In this document: positions 47,345-59,128 of the stretch, in pieces
Position numbering within the stretch: position 1 is the first letter of the stretch
Layout of the letters: each line of letters begins with the position of its first letter
Assembly (NCBI GenBank): GCA_000181795.3
Contig: CM012954.1
Coordinates: forward strand, 9,276,069 to 9,340,068
DNA: 64,000 bases
Source: Trichinella spiralis
Taxonomy: Eukaryota; Nematoda; Enoplea; Trichinellida; Trichinellidae
Reading direction: 5' to 3'
Notes under the pieces: model-generated
What the model saw: the letters and a program-made list of their open reading frames with translations, nothing else
What the model was told of the DNA's origin: nothing
The model's database searches: none
Made by a program: the position numbers and the translations under genes

Positions 47345-48818
47345 TCATGATGCATCCAATTCTTCTAACAATCTGTTGCATTTGTTTATCATTATGTTAA
47401 TTGCTTCAACAATTAATTCTTCAACCGCGTATTGGCCAACAGATTCCACATTAACTAAATAAATAATTTTAAAAATCAAGTAATATTCGATAATATATTG
47501 AAATTATATACTAACAAATAATGTGATGTAAATTTTGACTAAGCTGAATGGAATCTGCCAACTGAGGATACTGAAAAAAATTTCGACTGCACATTTCAGC
47601 TCTTGGGTTTGAAACTACTGCTTTCTTCGATCCTAGTCAAATAATTAAATGTTCAAAGAATAACAGTTCCAATGAAAACTCTGCATACCATCTTCGCATT
47701 TGATCAAACAAACCACATCTTTGGAAAATACAGACTGTACTAATTTTGCTTCTTCGTCATAAAAGTCACGCAGAAATTTCAATTCTGGTAAGAACCGATA
47801 TGAAGCTGTAGCTGAAAAAAAACGATAAAAGAAACAATAATTTCATGGAATAGCAGTAAAAGTTTGTCGTAAAAATTACCAACAGGTGAAAATTTTGCAT
47901 GATCTCTGCCGATTCCTTTTGTGCAGTGACATACGCACTCAATCTCTTGTCCACTCTTTAAAATGGCAAGCAATATGTCGGGATGTACAACTTTTGGAGG
48001 ACAATTCTTGAACTTCTCTTCTTGTCCATCAATCGGTTTCCATTCCAAAGCGCTGCTACACACTAATAGTTTTTTAAATGTTAAAATATGCTGCATTTGC
48101 AAAATTTTGTAATTCTATATTTTGCACCGTGGTGAAAATAAAACTTCGCTATACACGAATACCTCGTTCATTTTCAATTTCATCCACATTACTTTTAACT
48201 TTCAATTCAAAAATTAGAGTGTCTTCTGCTTTAGGTTCTGAATTATCTGGCAAAAAAATTAATTTTTATTTGACATAATTTACATCAACTCGATTATTGC
48301 TTACCATCATCAGTACGATACTGAAATTGTCTAGGATCGGCTTTAATGGGCAACAATCCCAAACGATGAGCGAAAACTTCATCAGCTATTACACCGGTAT
48401 TCTGGAACATATGGACCTTTTCAATTGCCATTGTCGGAACTTCTGCGAGAAGAATTCTTCGAATCGCATTGACAAATGGTGCGTCGACGTTCACAAAGTC
48501 AAGTTGCATTTCCATATCGATAATGTTCATTACTTTAACTTTCATATGCTATAACACATTCAGTAGATTTAAATAAACACTCGGAAACAAAAATCAATCC
48601 AAATATTTACTTTAGCATATTTTTCAACATCCCAGTTGATATCATTGATAGTAATAGAATACGTCTAAATAAAAACATTTTAAATACATTGATTAGAAGA
48701 GCTATCCTCTCAATTTTGTTATCCGCTTTCATTTTCATTGTTTCTCTGTTGAATCCAATCAACTTACATTTTCTATGTGATTTTTCTTTAAATAAACTCT
48801 ATTGTCAGTCGCAGACAT
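47345..48818 (-). CDS. POLR1C: RNA polymerase I and III subunit RPAC1 (AC40)
   Basis: Eight exons: 48818-48768, 48664-48611, 48548-48305, 48246-48163, 48062-47880, 47811-47689, 47632-47516 and 47454-47345, joining to 321 aa (human 346). RPAC1 pairs with RPAC2 to form the alpha-like assembly platform of RNA polymerases I and III, so it supports rRNA and tRNA synthesis. Family blocks are plain: [36 protein letters not shown], then [24 protein letters not shown], and the C-terminal [19 protein letters not shown] helix region. The N-terminus is shorter than in mammals. A strong acceptor (ctattttcag) lies 10 nt before the ATG, which suggests either a 5' UTR intron or a trans-splice site. The gene is divergent from SLC37A3, with starts 275 bp apart. 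Confidence 0.93.
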
Positions 48819-49092
48819 GCCTGATAATCTGAAAATAGAAAAGGTATAGCAAGTATAACAAAAATAGCTAATTTCTGTTACTTTTATAAATATACAACGA
48901 ACACAGCAAGTATGGCAAATAATTGTAATTTCACTTTATTTGTATCTGTACATCCATATCATCTGTACAGTACAACTGTCACCTACTTTTTACAAAAATT
49001 ATACTGTACCTTGCTCAAAAAATTTCTTGACAACTGTCTTAATGACGGTATGCATTAAGTAGCTGCAAAGTCTTGTCTTCACGTTGAATTAT
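48819..49092. promoter_or_regulatory. divergent promoter region POLR1C/SLC37A3
   Basis: The 274 bp between the two start codons must serve both genes. Near-palindromic words recur in or next to it: TGTACAGTACA at about 48965, TATACTGTA at about 49001 and TGTACAGT at about 49114 just inside SLC37A3. No canonical TATA box is seen. Confidence 0.4.
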
Positions 49093-52000
49093 ATGGGGCA
49101 GTTTTGTCAATCTTGTACAGTTTATCATGTTCTTACATTTCTACTAACATTTTTCAGGTAATTATTTTTATTGCTATTTTATTATTTGTGGTCGATATTA
49201 TTAAACGTAAAATAATTGTTTTAGGCTATGATATATAATGAAATTTATTTTTTATTGCAGAGAATCTTTCATAAATAATTTTTTAACATTATATCTTAAT
49301 GAACATATCTTAATGTACATTTATATATATTTTTTTAATGTAAATTTTTATTTTCATACGTTTTGTAAACGTCTGTAAAATGTGACAGTAAAATTTAGTG
49401 CCTTGTAATGAATAGCTAATAGCATTTTATATTTATTTATAATGTAAATAATATTGTGTGTATTGTATTAAACTCTCTTTTGTATATTTTCTGTTAATTA
49501 GCTATACACTGCTACATGCGTCACGGAAAACGTTTAGCAATGTTAAATCAACGATGGTCGCTGTATGGACAGCGCAAAACAAATCACTACCAATTGTTTT
49601 TGATGGAGAAGTATAAATTTACAATGAAAAAATTTTTTCATTTTAATATTAATATAATTTTTTCTGCATTATTGTTAGGAATGGAGTGGACATGAAATTT
49701 TTGAAACTTCGTATGCTGCCGAAAATTTTTTGGGTGTTCTCGACGCGATTTTTATGTTTTGTTATGCTACAGTAAGTATTATAGTTTACGAAAGGACATG
49801 TAAATTATATTGTTTATAAACTATTTTTATTTGAATGATTTACGGGCAATTGTAAAATAGTGGCAACTCCTTTCCTATAATATCACTTTAAGTATAAATA
49901 GAAATCATTTTATAAGAGTTTTAATTTCAGTTTTGAAACAGTGCGTAATTTATTAATTGAATTGAGATTAGCGATTGCAAATAGCATAACATTAAGTATT
50001 TTATAAAGTATCCGATATAGTAAAATATTTTTATTGTATTTTTTTAAAGGTAGATTTACAAAAACAGAAGCAATTATGTTTTATAAGAGTTTTTTTTGAT
50101 AGAAAAAAATTTTTTTACTGAAAGTTCTTGTTTGTTTTGTAATGAAAATGTTTCAGGGTTTGTTTATAAATGGCATCCTAGGTGATCGATTTGATCCTCG
50201 CTTAGTGTTGGCATTTGGAATGTGGGGTAGTGCTATTACGGTAGGTTTTAGGGTGAAATTTTTTTTATTGTTCAGCTCAATTTTGAATCTTCTTTGAAAT
50301 GCCTTTTTTTTCCTAAATAAATACTCAAATATATATATATATATATAATGCTTTTTTCTATTAAGAATTTCTTGTTTGGCACTCTGACTGAATGGCTTCA
50401 GTTTTATTCCATTCCATTTTACGTGATAATTTGGATTGTCAACGGTTTTGTGCAGTCGGCTGGTTGGCCGGCTGAAGTATGCATAATGGCCAATTGGTTT
50501 GGAAGAGGTGGACGTGGTTTGATTCTGGGTTTGTGGTCCGCTTGCGCTTCTATAGGCAATATTGTTGGTGCAGAGTTGGCAGCTTTGGTTTTGCCTTATG
50601 GCTACGAGGCATTAATAATAAATATTTTAAAGCAAAAATTCATTACTGGTTGAAATAAAGTTTTTTTTCTTTAGTATACATTTCTGGTTAATGCCACACT
50701 TTTGTTTTGTGGTGGTTTCGTGATATTTTTTGGTTTGGCTTCCAAACCGTCGCAACTTTGCTTACCTGAACCGACCGAAGAGGAGGAAAATGTTGCTGAT
50801 GATGCTTCCAGCACGACCACAGACGAGGAACAAGATCTGCTTGGTTCAGTAACTGATGTAAAGAAATGCAATCAACAGAAGTCGATTCCTTTTTTCAAAG
50901 CCGTTTTATTGCCCGGCGTAATTTCTGTAAGCATGAAATTATTCTTTTAATGCAAATTATGTTGAAATTTTTTTTCTTTCAGTATTCAATTGCGTATGCG
51001 TGTTTGAAATTGGTGAATTATTCAATATTTTTTTGGTTACCGTATTATTTGACGAATAATTTCGGTTGGCCTGAACACGTCGCAGATCACATTTCTACTT
51101 GGTTTGATTGGGGTGGTATTTTTGGTGGAATTGTTGGCGGTTTAATTTCGGTAATTTTTTTTGGTTAAAACAGTCAAATGAGAAAAAAATAATGTTATAT
51201 AATTTCAAATATGTAGGATTTAATTGGAAAAAGAACTCCAGTTATTTGCGCGCAACTTGTTTTGGCAACAGTAGCTCTTTTCGCTTATACAAGTGAGCTT
51301 TTGTTTGTTTTATTTAAATTGTACATTATGTTTTCAGTGTTGATTTTTAAGAATCTCCAAATGATATGATTATCAACGCATTGTTGATGGGTGTGGCAGG
51401 ATTTTTTTGCAGCGGACCGGGAAATTTGATTTCCGCAGCAGTCAGTGCTGATCTCGGCCGTCAGAAAGAAGTTGCCAACAATGCTCAAGCAATGTCGACA
51501 GTTACTGGCATCGTCGACGGTACAGGGAGTGTCGGTGCCGCTATTGGTCAGCTGGCTATACCGCATTTGCAAGCGAACCTCGGATGGAATTCCGTTTTCT
51601 ACTTGTTTATTTGTATGGTAAACAGTTGAGATTGTTTTTTTTTTGTTTCAAAAAATCAAATTATTTATTATTCCATTTGCAAATATTGTTTGCGGTTAGT
51701 TGGTTAGTTATAATAATAATTATTATTATACGACGATTTTGATCTGAAGATTTCGTGTAAAGATCAGTGGAGGAGAATTTTCAAATTCGGTAACGAATTA
51801 ATTGCTTTTAAACAACGCCACTACTACCGCTTGGTGGTTAATTTCATTTTTGGATCCAAGTTTGGCATTGATTTTTGTCTCGCATGCCTCTAGTAGTTTT
51901 CAATTTACGCTTCAGTCGAATCACGATTAAATGCGCGGTGCTTAAGTTGACTTTATCATTGCTACAAGCGGCAGTTTTCCATTTCATCCTCCTCTTTTTC

Positions 52001-52552
52001 ATTGCATGAATAACTTTTCAAATGATACTTTGAATTATTTTTTCTTAAAATTCACTCGATATATATATACATATAAACATGTATATTTGTGTATAAATGT
52101 GTATTCTTTTTTTTGTTCTTAAAGTTTACGTCTGTGTTGATATTTGGTTTATAGTTAGCTTAAATTGTTTTGGGTGGCGTGAAGCATGTGGCCACGGTGC
52201 CGTTATGTTGGAAAAAAGTAGGCAGTTTGCTTTGGCTAGTATCATTTTTATTTAGTTTCAGCGTAATATGACCAAACCAATGTTTTTTCATTTCCATTGA
52301 AATTTCCAACACGTCTGCTTGTGTTTGTGTGTGTGCATGTTTATTTATTTGTGTGAATGATTTGTTTTTTTGTTTATTGTTGTTAATGTTATTATTATTG
52401 TCCTTGTTTAAAATTTTTAAATTCTTTTTTTTTTCTAGACGGCTGTGACGGTGCTCTGCTTGTTGCAGCTTTGTATCAAAGAATGCCGTCAGATGTTTTT
52501 AGCAAGAAAATATCGACGATTGGAAATTGTTGCTGAAGCTGAAAACGCTTGA
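49093..52552 (+). CDS. SLC37A3: major facilitator transporter, SLC37A3-like
   Basis: Ten exons: 49093-49157, 49502-49610, 49679-49771, 50157-50240, 50366-50608, 50675-50926, 50983-51150, 51217-51292, 51352-51617 and 52439-52552, joining to 489 aa (human SLC37A3 494). SLC37 proteins are 12-helix MFS carriers related to the glucose-6-phosphate/phosphate antiporter. SLC37A3 itself sits on lysosomes with ATRAID and exports nitrogen bisphosphonates; its natural substrate is unclear. Matches specific to A3 rather than A1/A2/A4 are LTFLLTFFSYTLLHASRKTF, SVGLF-type TM2, GRGLILGLWSACASIGN, LKLVNYSIFFWLPYYL and ATVTGIVDG-like MSTVTGIVDGTGS. The acidic cytoplasmic loop between helices 6 and 7 is present. 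The intron after exon 5 appears to be GC-AG. The last intron is 821 nt. The stop is 291 bp before the next gene. Confidence 0.9.
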
Positions 52553-52843
52553 ATAATAATAATAATAGAATAGTGAATCTCCAAAATCACTGCTGGCTGG
52601 TTCATGTGAATTTATTTATTGTATCATCTCGTTTTTTTCTGTCCCCATGTCCATTTGATTGGGGGATTTTTATTTCCATTAATTTTCCCAATCGATCCAC
52701 TTCGACTGGTTGTACATATATTCAGGGATGATGATTTGTCAGCGCATGATTTGCATTTTCAAAGCAATAACGTACGTCTGTTTGTCTTGAACAACGAACG
52801 ACAAACAAAATCAACAGTTTCACTTTCAACGGTGGTGTTGGTG

Positions 52844-55441
52844 ATGATGATGATGATGATGAAAGCAGCGGTTGGAATTTGGTCGATTTTGTTGCCGGTA
52901 CTTTTTCGGCTTCTTGTCGGCCACTGTCCACCTCCAATTTTGGTCAAACCATGCGTCTGCACTTCTGACCAAAGTTGGAACAAACCTGTGGACAATTTTG
53001 GACAACCTCTTCCATCGGTAGTCAACGTCACATGCCAGCATGGGAAATCTTGGTCTAGACTGCGCGACGCTCTCAGGCCGTTTCGAGGCGGTCGCTACAT
53101 TCTGCACACGCTCCATTTGGAAAAAGTCCACGACGCGACCACGAATGGTCGAGCCGGTGGTGCCCGGGGACTTTTCCGCAATTTGCATATTGGCGAACTT
53201 CTGCTCCACGATTGTCGTTTGGACCGCTGGCGGCGGGACGTGTTCATCAACACTACCGTCTACGCGATCAGTATCGTCAGTTCGAAGGTTTGTTTTCTGT
53301 TCATTTTTGAACTTTTTTTTAATATTCAATATCTATACAAGTATTATTATTATTTTATTTCAAAATGCTGTTGCTCTTTTTGACATTTTCAATGTTGCAA
53401 TGTTGGGCAAAATGATTTTCATCAAGTTCAAATTCAAACCTCTACCAAGCAGACAGAATGCTATATTTATCGTCGTCGTATTGTGTAGTTTAATTGAAAA
53501 TTGAACATGCAACAATTGGCAGCTGTTTTTTTTTCTTTCATTCCGTTTAACATTTTCAGTTTAATTGAATTTTTTGAATTTATTCACTTTTTTTCAGGCA
53601 ATAACAACACCTCTGCATGATGGGGATTGTATTGGTTTTTCTTGTTGGTTTTAATAAATTAATTTTTCATTTTTTTAGTTGAAGAAAATTTCGAATCGAA
53701 TATTCAGCCGACTTGTAAATTTACAAGAAGCATCGTTCGCTTACAATCAGCTTTCCAGTTTGGGTAGTAGAGGTCTTCGTTTGGGCTCTGGAGAATTGAT
53801 GCTGCTCGACTTGCAGCACAATCAGCTGAGCGGCGTTCCCAGACGTGCGCTGTTGGGCGTGGGAAAGTTGGAAATTCTCGTGCTCAGTTACAACAAAATT
53901 CACGCGCTTTTCAAAGAAGATTTCGAAAATTTGCCCAACCTGCTCGCTGTGGAGTTGAGCCACAATCCGATAATTCGCGTGGCGCCGGACACGTTCGTCC
54001 CGTTGCGGGCGCTCAAGCACGTCGGCTTGGCCGGTATTGGTTGTTCGGATTTGTCCGCGGCGTTGCGGTACGTCTTGGAACGGCTCGTCTCGTTGGACAT
54101 CAGCAGCACGTCGTCCATCGAATTGCCCTTCCTGGTCAGCGTTGGCAACGCATCTTTGGAAGCGTTGGTGGCCCAGGTGAAAAGCGACCTGTCCGCCTCG
54201 GATTTGGCCAGCTTGACCAAGCTGGTCGACTTGGACATCCGAGGCAGCCGGCATTTCAAACTTCGTCACTTGTCGGGCACGCCTTCGCTGAGCACCGTCC
54301 AACGACTGGATGTTTCAGAGACGGCACTGACCCCGCTGACCACGCTGGCCATGTTCCCCAATGCCAAGACGGTGTTCATGAATCACAATCCGACGACAGT
54401 TTTGTCGAATCGATTTGTAAAAACCAACAGCCAGATCCGGGTTCTGCACATGCGACACTGTCAAATCAGGCAAATATCCGCTCACGCTTTCCGTCCTCTC
54501 AGGGACACGTTGGACGAGTTGAATTTGAGCCACAACAAGCTGCGCTGGCTGAACTGGCGGGCTCTGTTGCCGTTGACCGCCCTGCGACTGGTCGACTTGT
54601 CGTACAATGAATTTCGCGACCGGTCCTACTACATCCGTGGTCGACGGTCTCACCGTCTGGCTTTTCCCCTCGACCGGCGCATTCTGCCCGCCAGTGTCGA
54701 AGAGCTGTCGTTGGCCGGCAACGGTTTGCACAGGGTGCCGGTCCGTTGCACGGGCCGTCTGCCCGAACTGAGGCGTCTGAACTTGGCCGGAAATGAAATC
54801 GCCAGCGTCCAGTTGCAATTCTATTCCAATGCGAAATTGACCGAACTCAATTTGAACAACAACCGCATTTCTCGGCTTCATCCGAAAGCGTTCGCCGCTC
54901 TCAACAATCTCCGGCACTTGAATCTCGGCTGGAATCCGCTTCTCACCATAGGGGCGGTGGAATTTCCCGCCCAGTTGCGCTATTTGGGCTTGACCCACGC
55001 CCGGCTCAAGCGAATCGACAACGTCTACTTGGCGTCGTTGAAACACCTCCACCACTTGGACCTGAGCTTCAACGGTCTGAAAACGATCCACGCCAGCGCG
55101 GTCGGTACGTCCTCTTTGCCCGGGTCGATTGTCTACTTGGATCTCGAAGGTGAGGTGCCGGTTGTTTGCAGTGTTGAAATTTGCATAATTTGCTATTCTC
55201 CAATCCAGGTAATCCGTTGGATTGTTCTTGCAAACTGTTGGACTTTGTCGACTGGCTCACTGTGAACGCGGTGACGTTGAGCACGTCGGGTACGATCTGC
55301 TACACGCCCAAATCGTTGCGCTATTTGCATCCGTTGAGAGATCTGTGCTGGTCGTCTTGTCAAACTGACAACGGCACCTCTTCGACGGGTGGAGATAATT
55401 TCCGCAATCGAGATTCGCTGCACTTTTGCAAACCGATATAA
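52844..55441 (+). CDS. secreted leucine-rich-repeat protein (eLRR-only type)
   Basis: Exons 52844-53287, 53679-55149 and 55209-55441 join to 715 aa. The start lies in a run of six ATGs (52844-52861); the last one may be used. A signal peptide follows (KAAVGIWSILLPVLFRLLVG), then a cysteine-bearing LRR N-cap (CPPPILVKPCVC). The long second exon carries roughly 18-20 extracellular-type repeats (LxxLxLxxNxL, for example LDELNLSHNKLRWL and LRHLNLGWNPL). The third exon is an LRR C-cap (NPLDCSCKLLDFVDWL) ending in HFCKPI. No transmembrane helix or intracellular domain follows, so it should be secreted, like the nematode extracellular-matrix proteins SYM-1/LET-4; that comparison is by architecture only. 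The coding sequence is distinctly richer in G+C than SLC37A3 beside it. Confidence 0.8.
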
Positions 55442-55771
55442 CTAACTGATTCTTGTGAAAAATTCGTCGTTCAGAAATAGTGGACTGGATCGATTGTTTA
55501 AAGTATTCCATTTTTATTAAAACTTGCTTTTTTTTAAAAAAAAATTAATTATACTCTTTGATCAGTTGTCCACTTGTTTTATACAATATCAATATGAACA
55601 AGTTTCAAATTATTCCGTTTTTGCGAGAATTTTTGAAACTATTCGAACAATTGAAGCTATTTATAATTTTTCTTTAAAAAAAACTTTGCCACACACATGC
55701 ATACACACGTTATTCATTTATTGATTCTGTTTTTTTTTTTGAAATCTCACAGAATTTTAAAGTTTAGCTGT

Positions 55772-55777
55772 AATAAA
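55772..55777 (+). terminator. poly(A) signal of the LRR gene
   Basis: AATAAA 331 nt downstream of the LRR stop codon; the first consensus signal on that strand. Confidence 0.45.
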
Positions 55778-57303
55778 CAAATGAAGAAGCAAGCGTTTGA
55801 CGAATATAATGCTTGATTTGTGGCAAAATTCTGTGGACAGACACAATATTGCATGCGAAATTATTGTTTCCATTTTATTCGATCAGGTTAGTTGGTTTTG
55901 ATTTATTTATTTGTTGATATTCAATTTTTTTCTATGCATAATTTATTGTAGTTGAAAATGTGAATTTTAATTAAGTCAAGTAACTGTTAATGTGTTGTAG
56001 TTTAAATGCAAAGAAGTTTTACTTTTTTACTTCAATGTGTGCAATTTGTATTCTCATGGAAATACAGTAGTATTGAATGATGTTCAAGATATTAAGACAA
56101 TTTTCTTCTCTTTCGCTGTCCTAGAACTGGTGTAATGTATTCATTTATTTGAAATCAATTTTATGCGCGTAATATATTTACATGTGTTCACGTGTGGTTG
56201 AAATTGTAAAAAAAATTGGATGATTTATTTTAACAAATATCAATTTTGCATAATTTTGAGCAGATTGCTTTTGGCAAATTATTTTTTAAAGTTGAAGAAT
56301 GAATTTTTCAAGGTTGATTTGAATAGGGTAATTTTATCAGTCTGATGTTATTTAAAAGAAAAAAAGCACTGAATTCAATTAATGAAACGTTTTCACAAAT
56401 AATCAATCGAATTTTGTTGTGGGGAGAAAATTGGAAATTTTATTGTATTTTTCTTTTTCAACGATCATATTTCATGGACATTTTGGATGTTCAATGAAGA
56501 TTTTCTTATTTATTTCATATTCACCAATAATAAAAGAGATGAATGTGAATGATCAGAAAAATAGCATTTTGTAAATAAATGGACAGTGAATCAATTGATC
56601 GTTGTCGAATTGAAGTGGTCAAATTTTGCAAAATATTATGGTATACAAATACAATTGAGTTCTGGAATGCCAAGAACATCTTTGCTCGATTTCTCACGCG
56701 TTTCGGCCAACGTCGCCTCTGGCCGGCCCGATCAATGTGCCTAATTCAATTGGCTTCTAATTCGACCAATTTGTGCTTTTGCGTTCAAGCTTAATGGAGA
56801 CGTCGTTTTCTGCTCTTTTGGCACTTCAGCTTTCTCGACATTCACCCAACGATGGAACTCGATTTGTCTAATATTGCAAAATGATTCACCAGAAACCGAA
56901 TGTGAGTCGCATTGTTACATTAAGCAACTTTGTCAATTTCCATCATTGGCAACTGAATTTTTTCTGTATTGGTTCATTTTTCAAATGATTTTTTAAACTG
57001 ATCGTTTACTTTGGTGTAGGTTTTCTTTTTGATAAGCTGTAATTTTGCTGCAATTACAGGTAATATTTTCTTGTCAAACAAACAACCCATTACTAGATAT
57101 ATATATATTTATATGTATGTACATTTTTGATAGCTAATTGTTGTTATTGTTGTTGTTTCTTCTTTTTTATTATTATTAATAAGAAAAAAAGTGGGTATTT
57201 TTTTTCTCCCTTTCAACGTGACACGTTGAAATTGAATTATAATCGAACGGCTATTTTTAAAATTTCAAATTGAATGAATGCTTTGAACGTCAGCTTTGAA
57301 TTC

Positions 57304-57498
57304 TCAGTCGGTCAATGATTTTCGAGGGATCAAGAGTGGTGGATTTTTGACACACGCCTTGATCAGATCCTCGCACATCTCGGCCAGCAGCGAACAACTC
57401 CAATTCTCCGCAGAGTTGCGGTGGTAGTGGTCGGTTGGTCGGTTGGTCGGCGGTCCCGGGGCGGCGCCATTTCGTTTCAACATTCCCAACCTGGACAT
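57304..57498 (-). CDS. small GC-rich open frame, unknown
   Basis: 64 codons from ATG at 57498. The sequence is much richer in G+C than its surroundings and uses codons like those of the LRR gene (CTG, GCC, GAG, GAT, AAG). The second half (CSLLAEMCEDLIKACVKNPP, then LLIPRKSLTD and stop) looks like an amphipathic helix, while the first half is Pro/Asn-rich. A G-protein gamma-like tail was considered but the spacing is wrong. An AG four codons in (atgtccag|G) could accept a phase-2 exon; a short candidate first exon ending in phase 2 (MASSPGRPE, donor GTAAAT) lies at 58151-58123 on the same strand. No family is assigned. Confidence 0.35.
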   Translation of the reverse strand: MSRLGMLKRNGAAPGPPTNRPTDHYHRNSAENWSCSLLAEMCEDLIKACVKNPPLLIPRKSLTD

Positions 57499-58437
57499 TT
57501 TTTCATTGAAAATTATTCATTGTCGAGAACTTTCAACGACAACTCGACATAATCGTTCGGCGAATCATGTAATTTTTCGAAAATTCACAACAAATTCTTC
57601 ATTATTCAATAAACAACGGATGACTTGATATGCGTGTATGTTTTATAATTTTTCCAATTCACACACGCACACACATACACCTTGGGCAATTTTCATCTGG
57701 TGAGTAGAGGATGTTGGATGTGAATACAAAAGGGCGTTCCCATTCACTTTGTCAACTTTACCTTTTATTTTTCACTTGCTTTCTCACTCTCTGATCCACT
57801 AATAGCATTTCAATTTATCATCATAATTTTGTTGACAATTAATTCAATGGAACAATTAACATATTCTTCAATGAAATTTTCAATGTTCAGAGAGCAATGT
57901 TGGAAAATTTTTTTTTGTTGTTCGAGTTCAAATGAATTTCGCTTATCTGTTTTCACAATTTTCAACTCGTCAACTGGTCGGACATGGACGGGCAAATGGA
58001 GCATTCTTGTCCGGGATGAAATTTCAGAAACAGGAGGAGTGTGTCTGCCTGCCTGCCTGTCGACGTATGCGAAGCTCGAAGACGCACACATACGTACGTG
58101 TTCGAGTTGAATTTACTTCTCCGGCCGACCAGGTGAAGAAGCCATCTTGCGAGCTTTCGTAAAGCATCCATTGTTGTTGCTGTTGTCAGTTGGCTTGGCA
58201 CCGTTGGCAGGCATTTCATTTGCATTTTCTTTTTTCTCTTCATCCAAATACTTCTATATATTTTATATGAATCGTCGATGGTTTCAAATGTACAACTTCT
58301 TTTTGTACATGTTGTGCGTCGTTAGTTAATTGTTAATTATTGTGCATATTTATTTGCATAACTGAAAAAAGCAAAAGGCAAAGTTTGTGTGCAGTTGGTG
58401 ATGTATCTGTCCTCAGTGGTGCTTGCCGTTGTCGTCT

Positions 58438-58463
58438 GTTGTTGTTGTTGTTGTTGTTGTTGT
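58438..58463. repeat. (TTG)n microsatellite
   Basis: Trinucleotide tract in the right-end non-coding region. Confidence 0.85.
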
Positions 58464-59042
58464 GTGCTCTTGTCAATGATTCGTGTTGAGCTGACGTTCC
58501 GCAGCTGGGTCGTTCGTGTCATGCTTGTCAATGTGTTGTGTCAAAAACTGGACGTTCAACTGTCACTAGCTGCCATTTTAGACGAGCAATGATGCGTCTG
58601 TCAACGGAAGATCGATTTCGACGTTGCGGGATGGCATGCAAATCAGCTTGACTGGGGTTCGATCCTCTTGCCTTCAAGTCGCTTTTTTCACCAATTGATG
58701 ATCTAAGTATCCTTTCTTCGGTCGGCTTTGAAGCTCAGAATATGAATTTTTTGTTACAGTACTTCCATCTAATGGATACTTGTTCAAGAACGAGAGCAAT
58801 TGAACGAAATTATGTTCATTTCAGAATAATGCATATACATGATCTGTGTGTGTATTGTTTAATAATTTGTATGCTGCAATTAATTTTCGTAATTTACTTC
58901 ATAATCGTAAAGCATATTGATGTTGTTGTCGGTTGTTGAATTCGCGCGATGGTCACAGTTTGTCGAAAAATGATCAATTGCTTCTTCCAAATATACATGC
59001 GTACCCACATTGTATTATTTGATAATTATCTTTTTATTTCAG

Positions 59043-59128
59043 ACTTTCCTTAACGAAATTGAATACATTGAAAATTTTACAAAACAACCTACTCGCAATT
59101 TGCTTATCGGTTCACAGCATTCAAATTG
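59043..59128 (+). CDS. possible isolated exon
   Basis: An 86-nt block with a strong acceptor (tttatttcag) and a strong donor (TTG|GTAAGT). Two frames are open: one reads TFLNEIEYIENFTKQPTRNL, the other LSLTKLNTLKILQNNLLAIC, which resembles one leucine-rich repeat. Neighbouring exons were not found, so this may be a chance pair of splice signals. Confidence 0.22.

Noticed and set aside
52619-52843. Upstream in-frame extension of the LRR protein
   Set aside because: No ATG in this stretch, and the signal peptide starts properly at the ATG run from 52844.
58656-58688. tRNA-like B box (GGTTCGATCC) followed by a T-run resembling a Pol III terminator
   Set aside because: The T-stem does not pair well, no A box or acceptor-stem partner sits at tRNA spacing, and no cloverleaf can be drawn.
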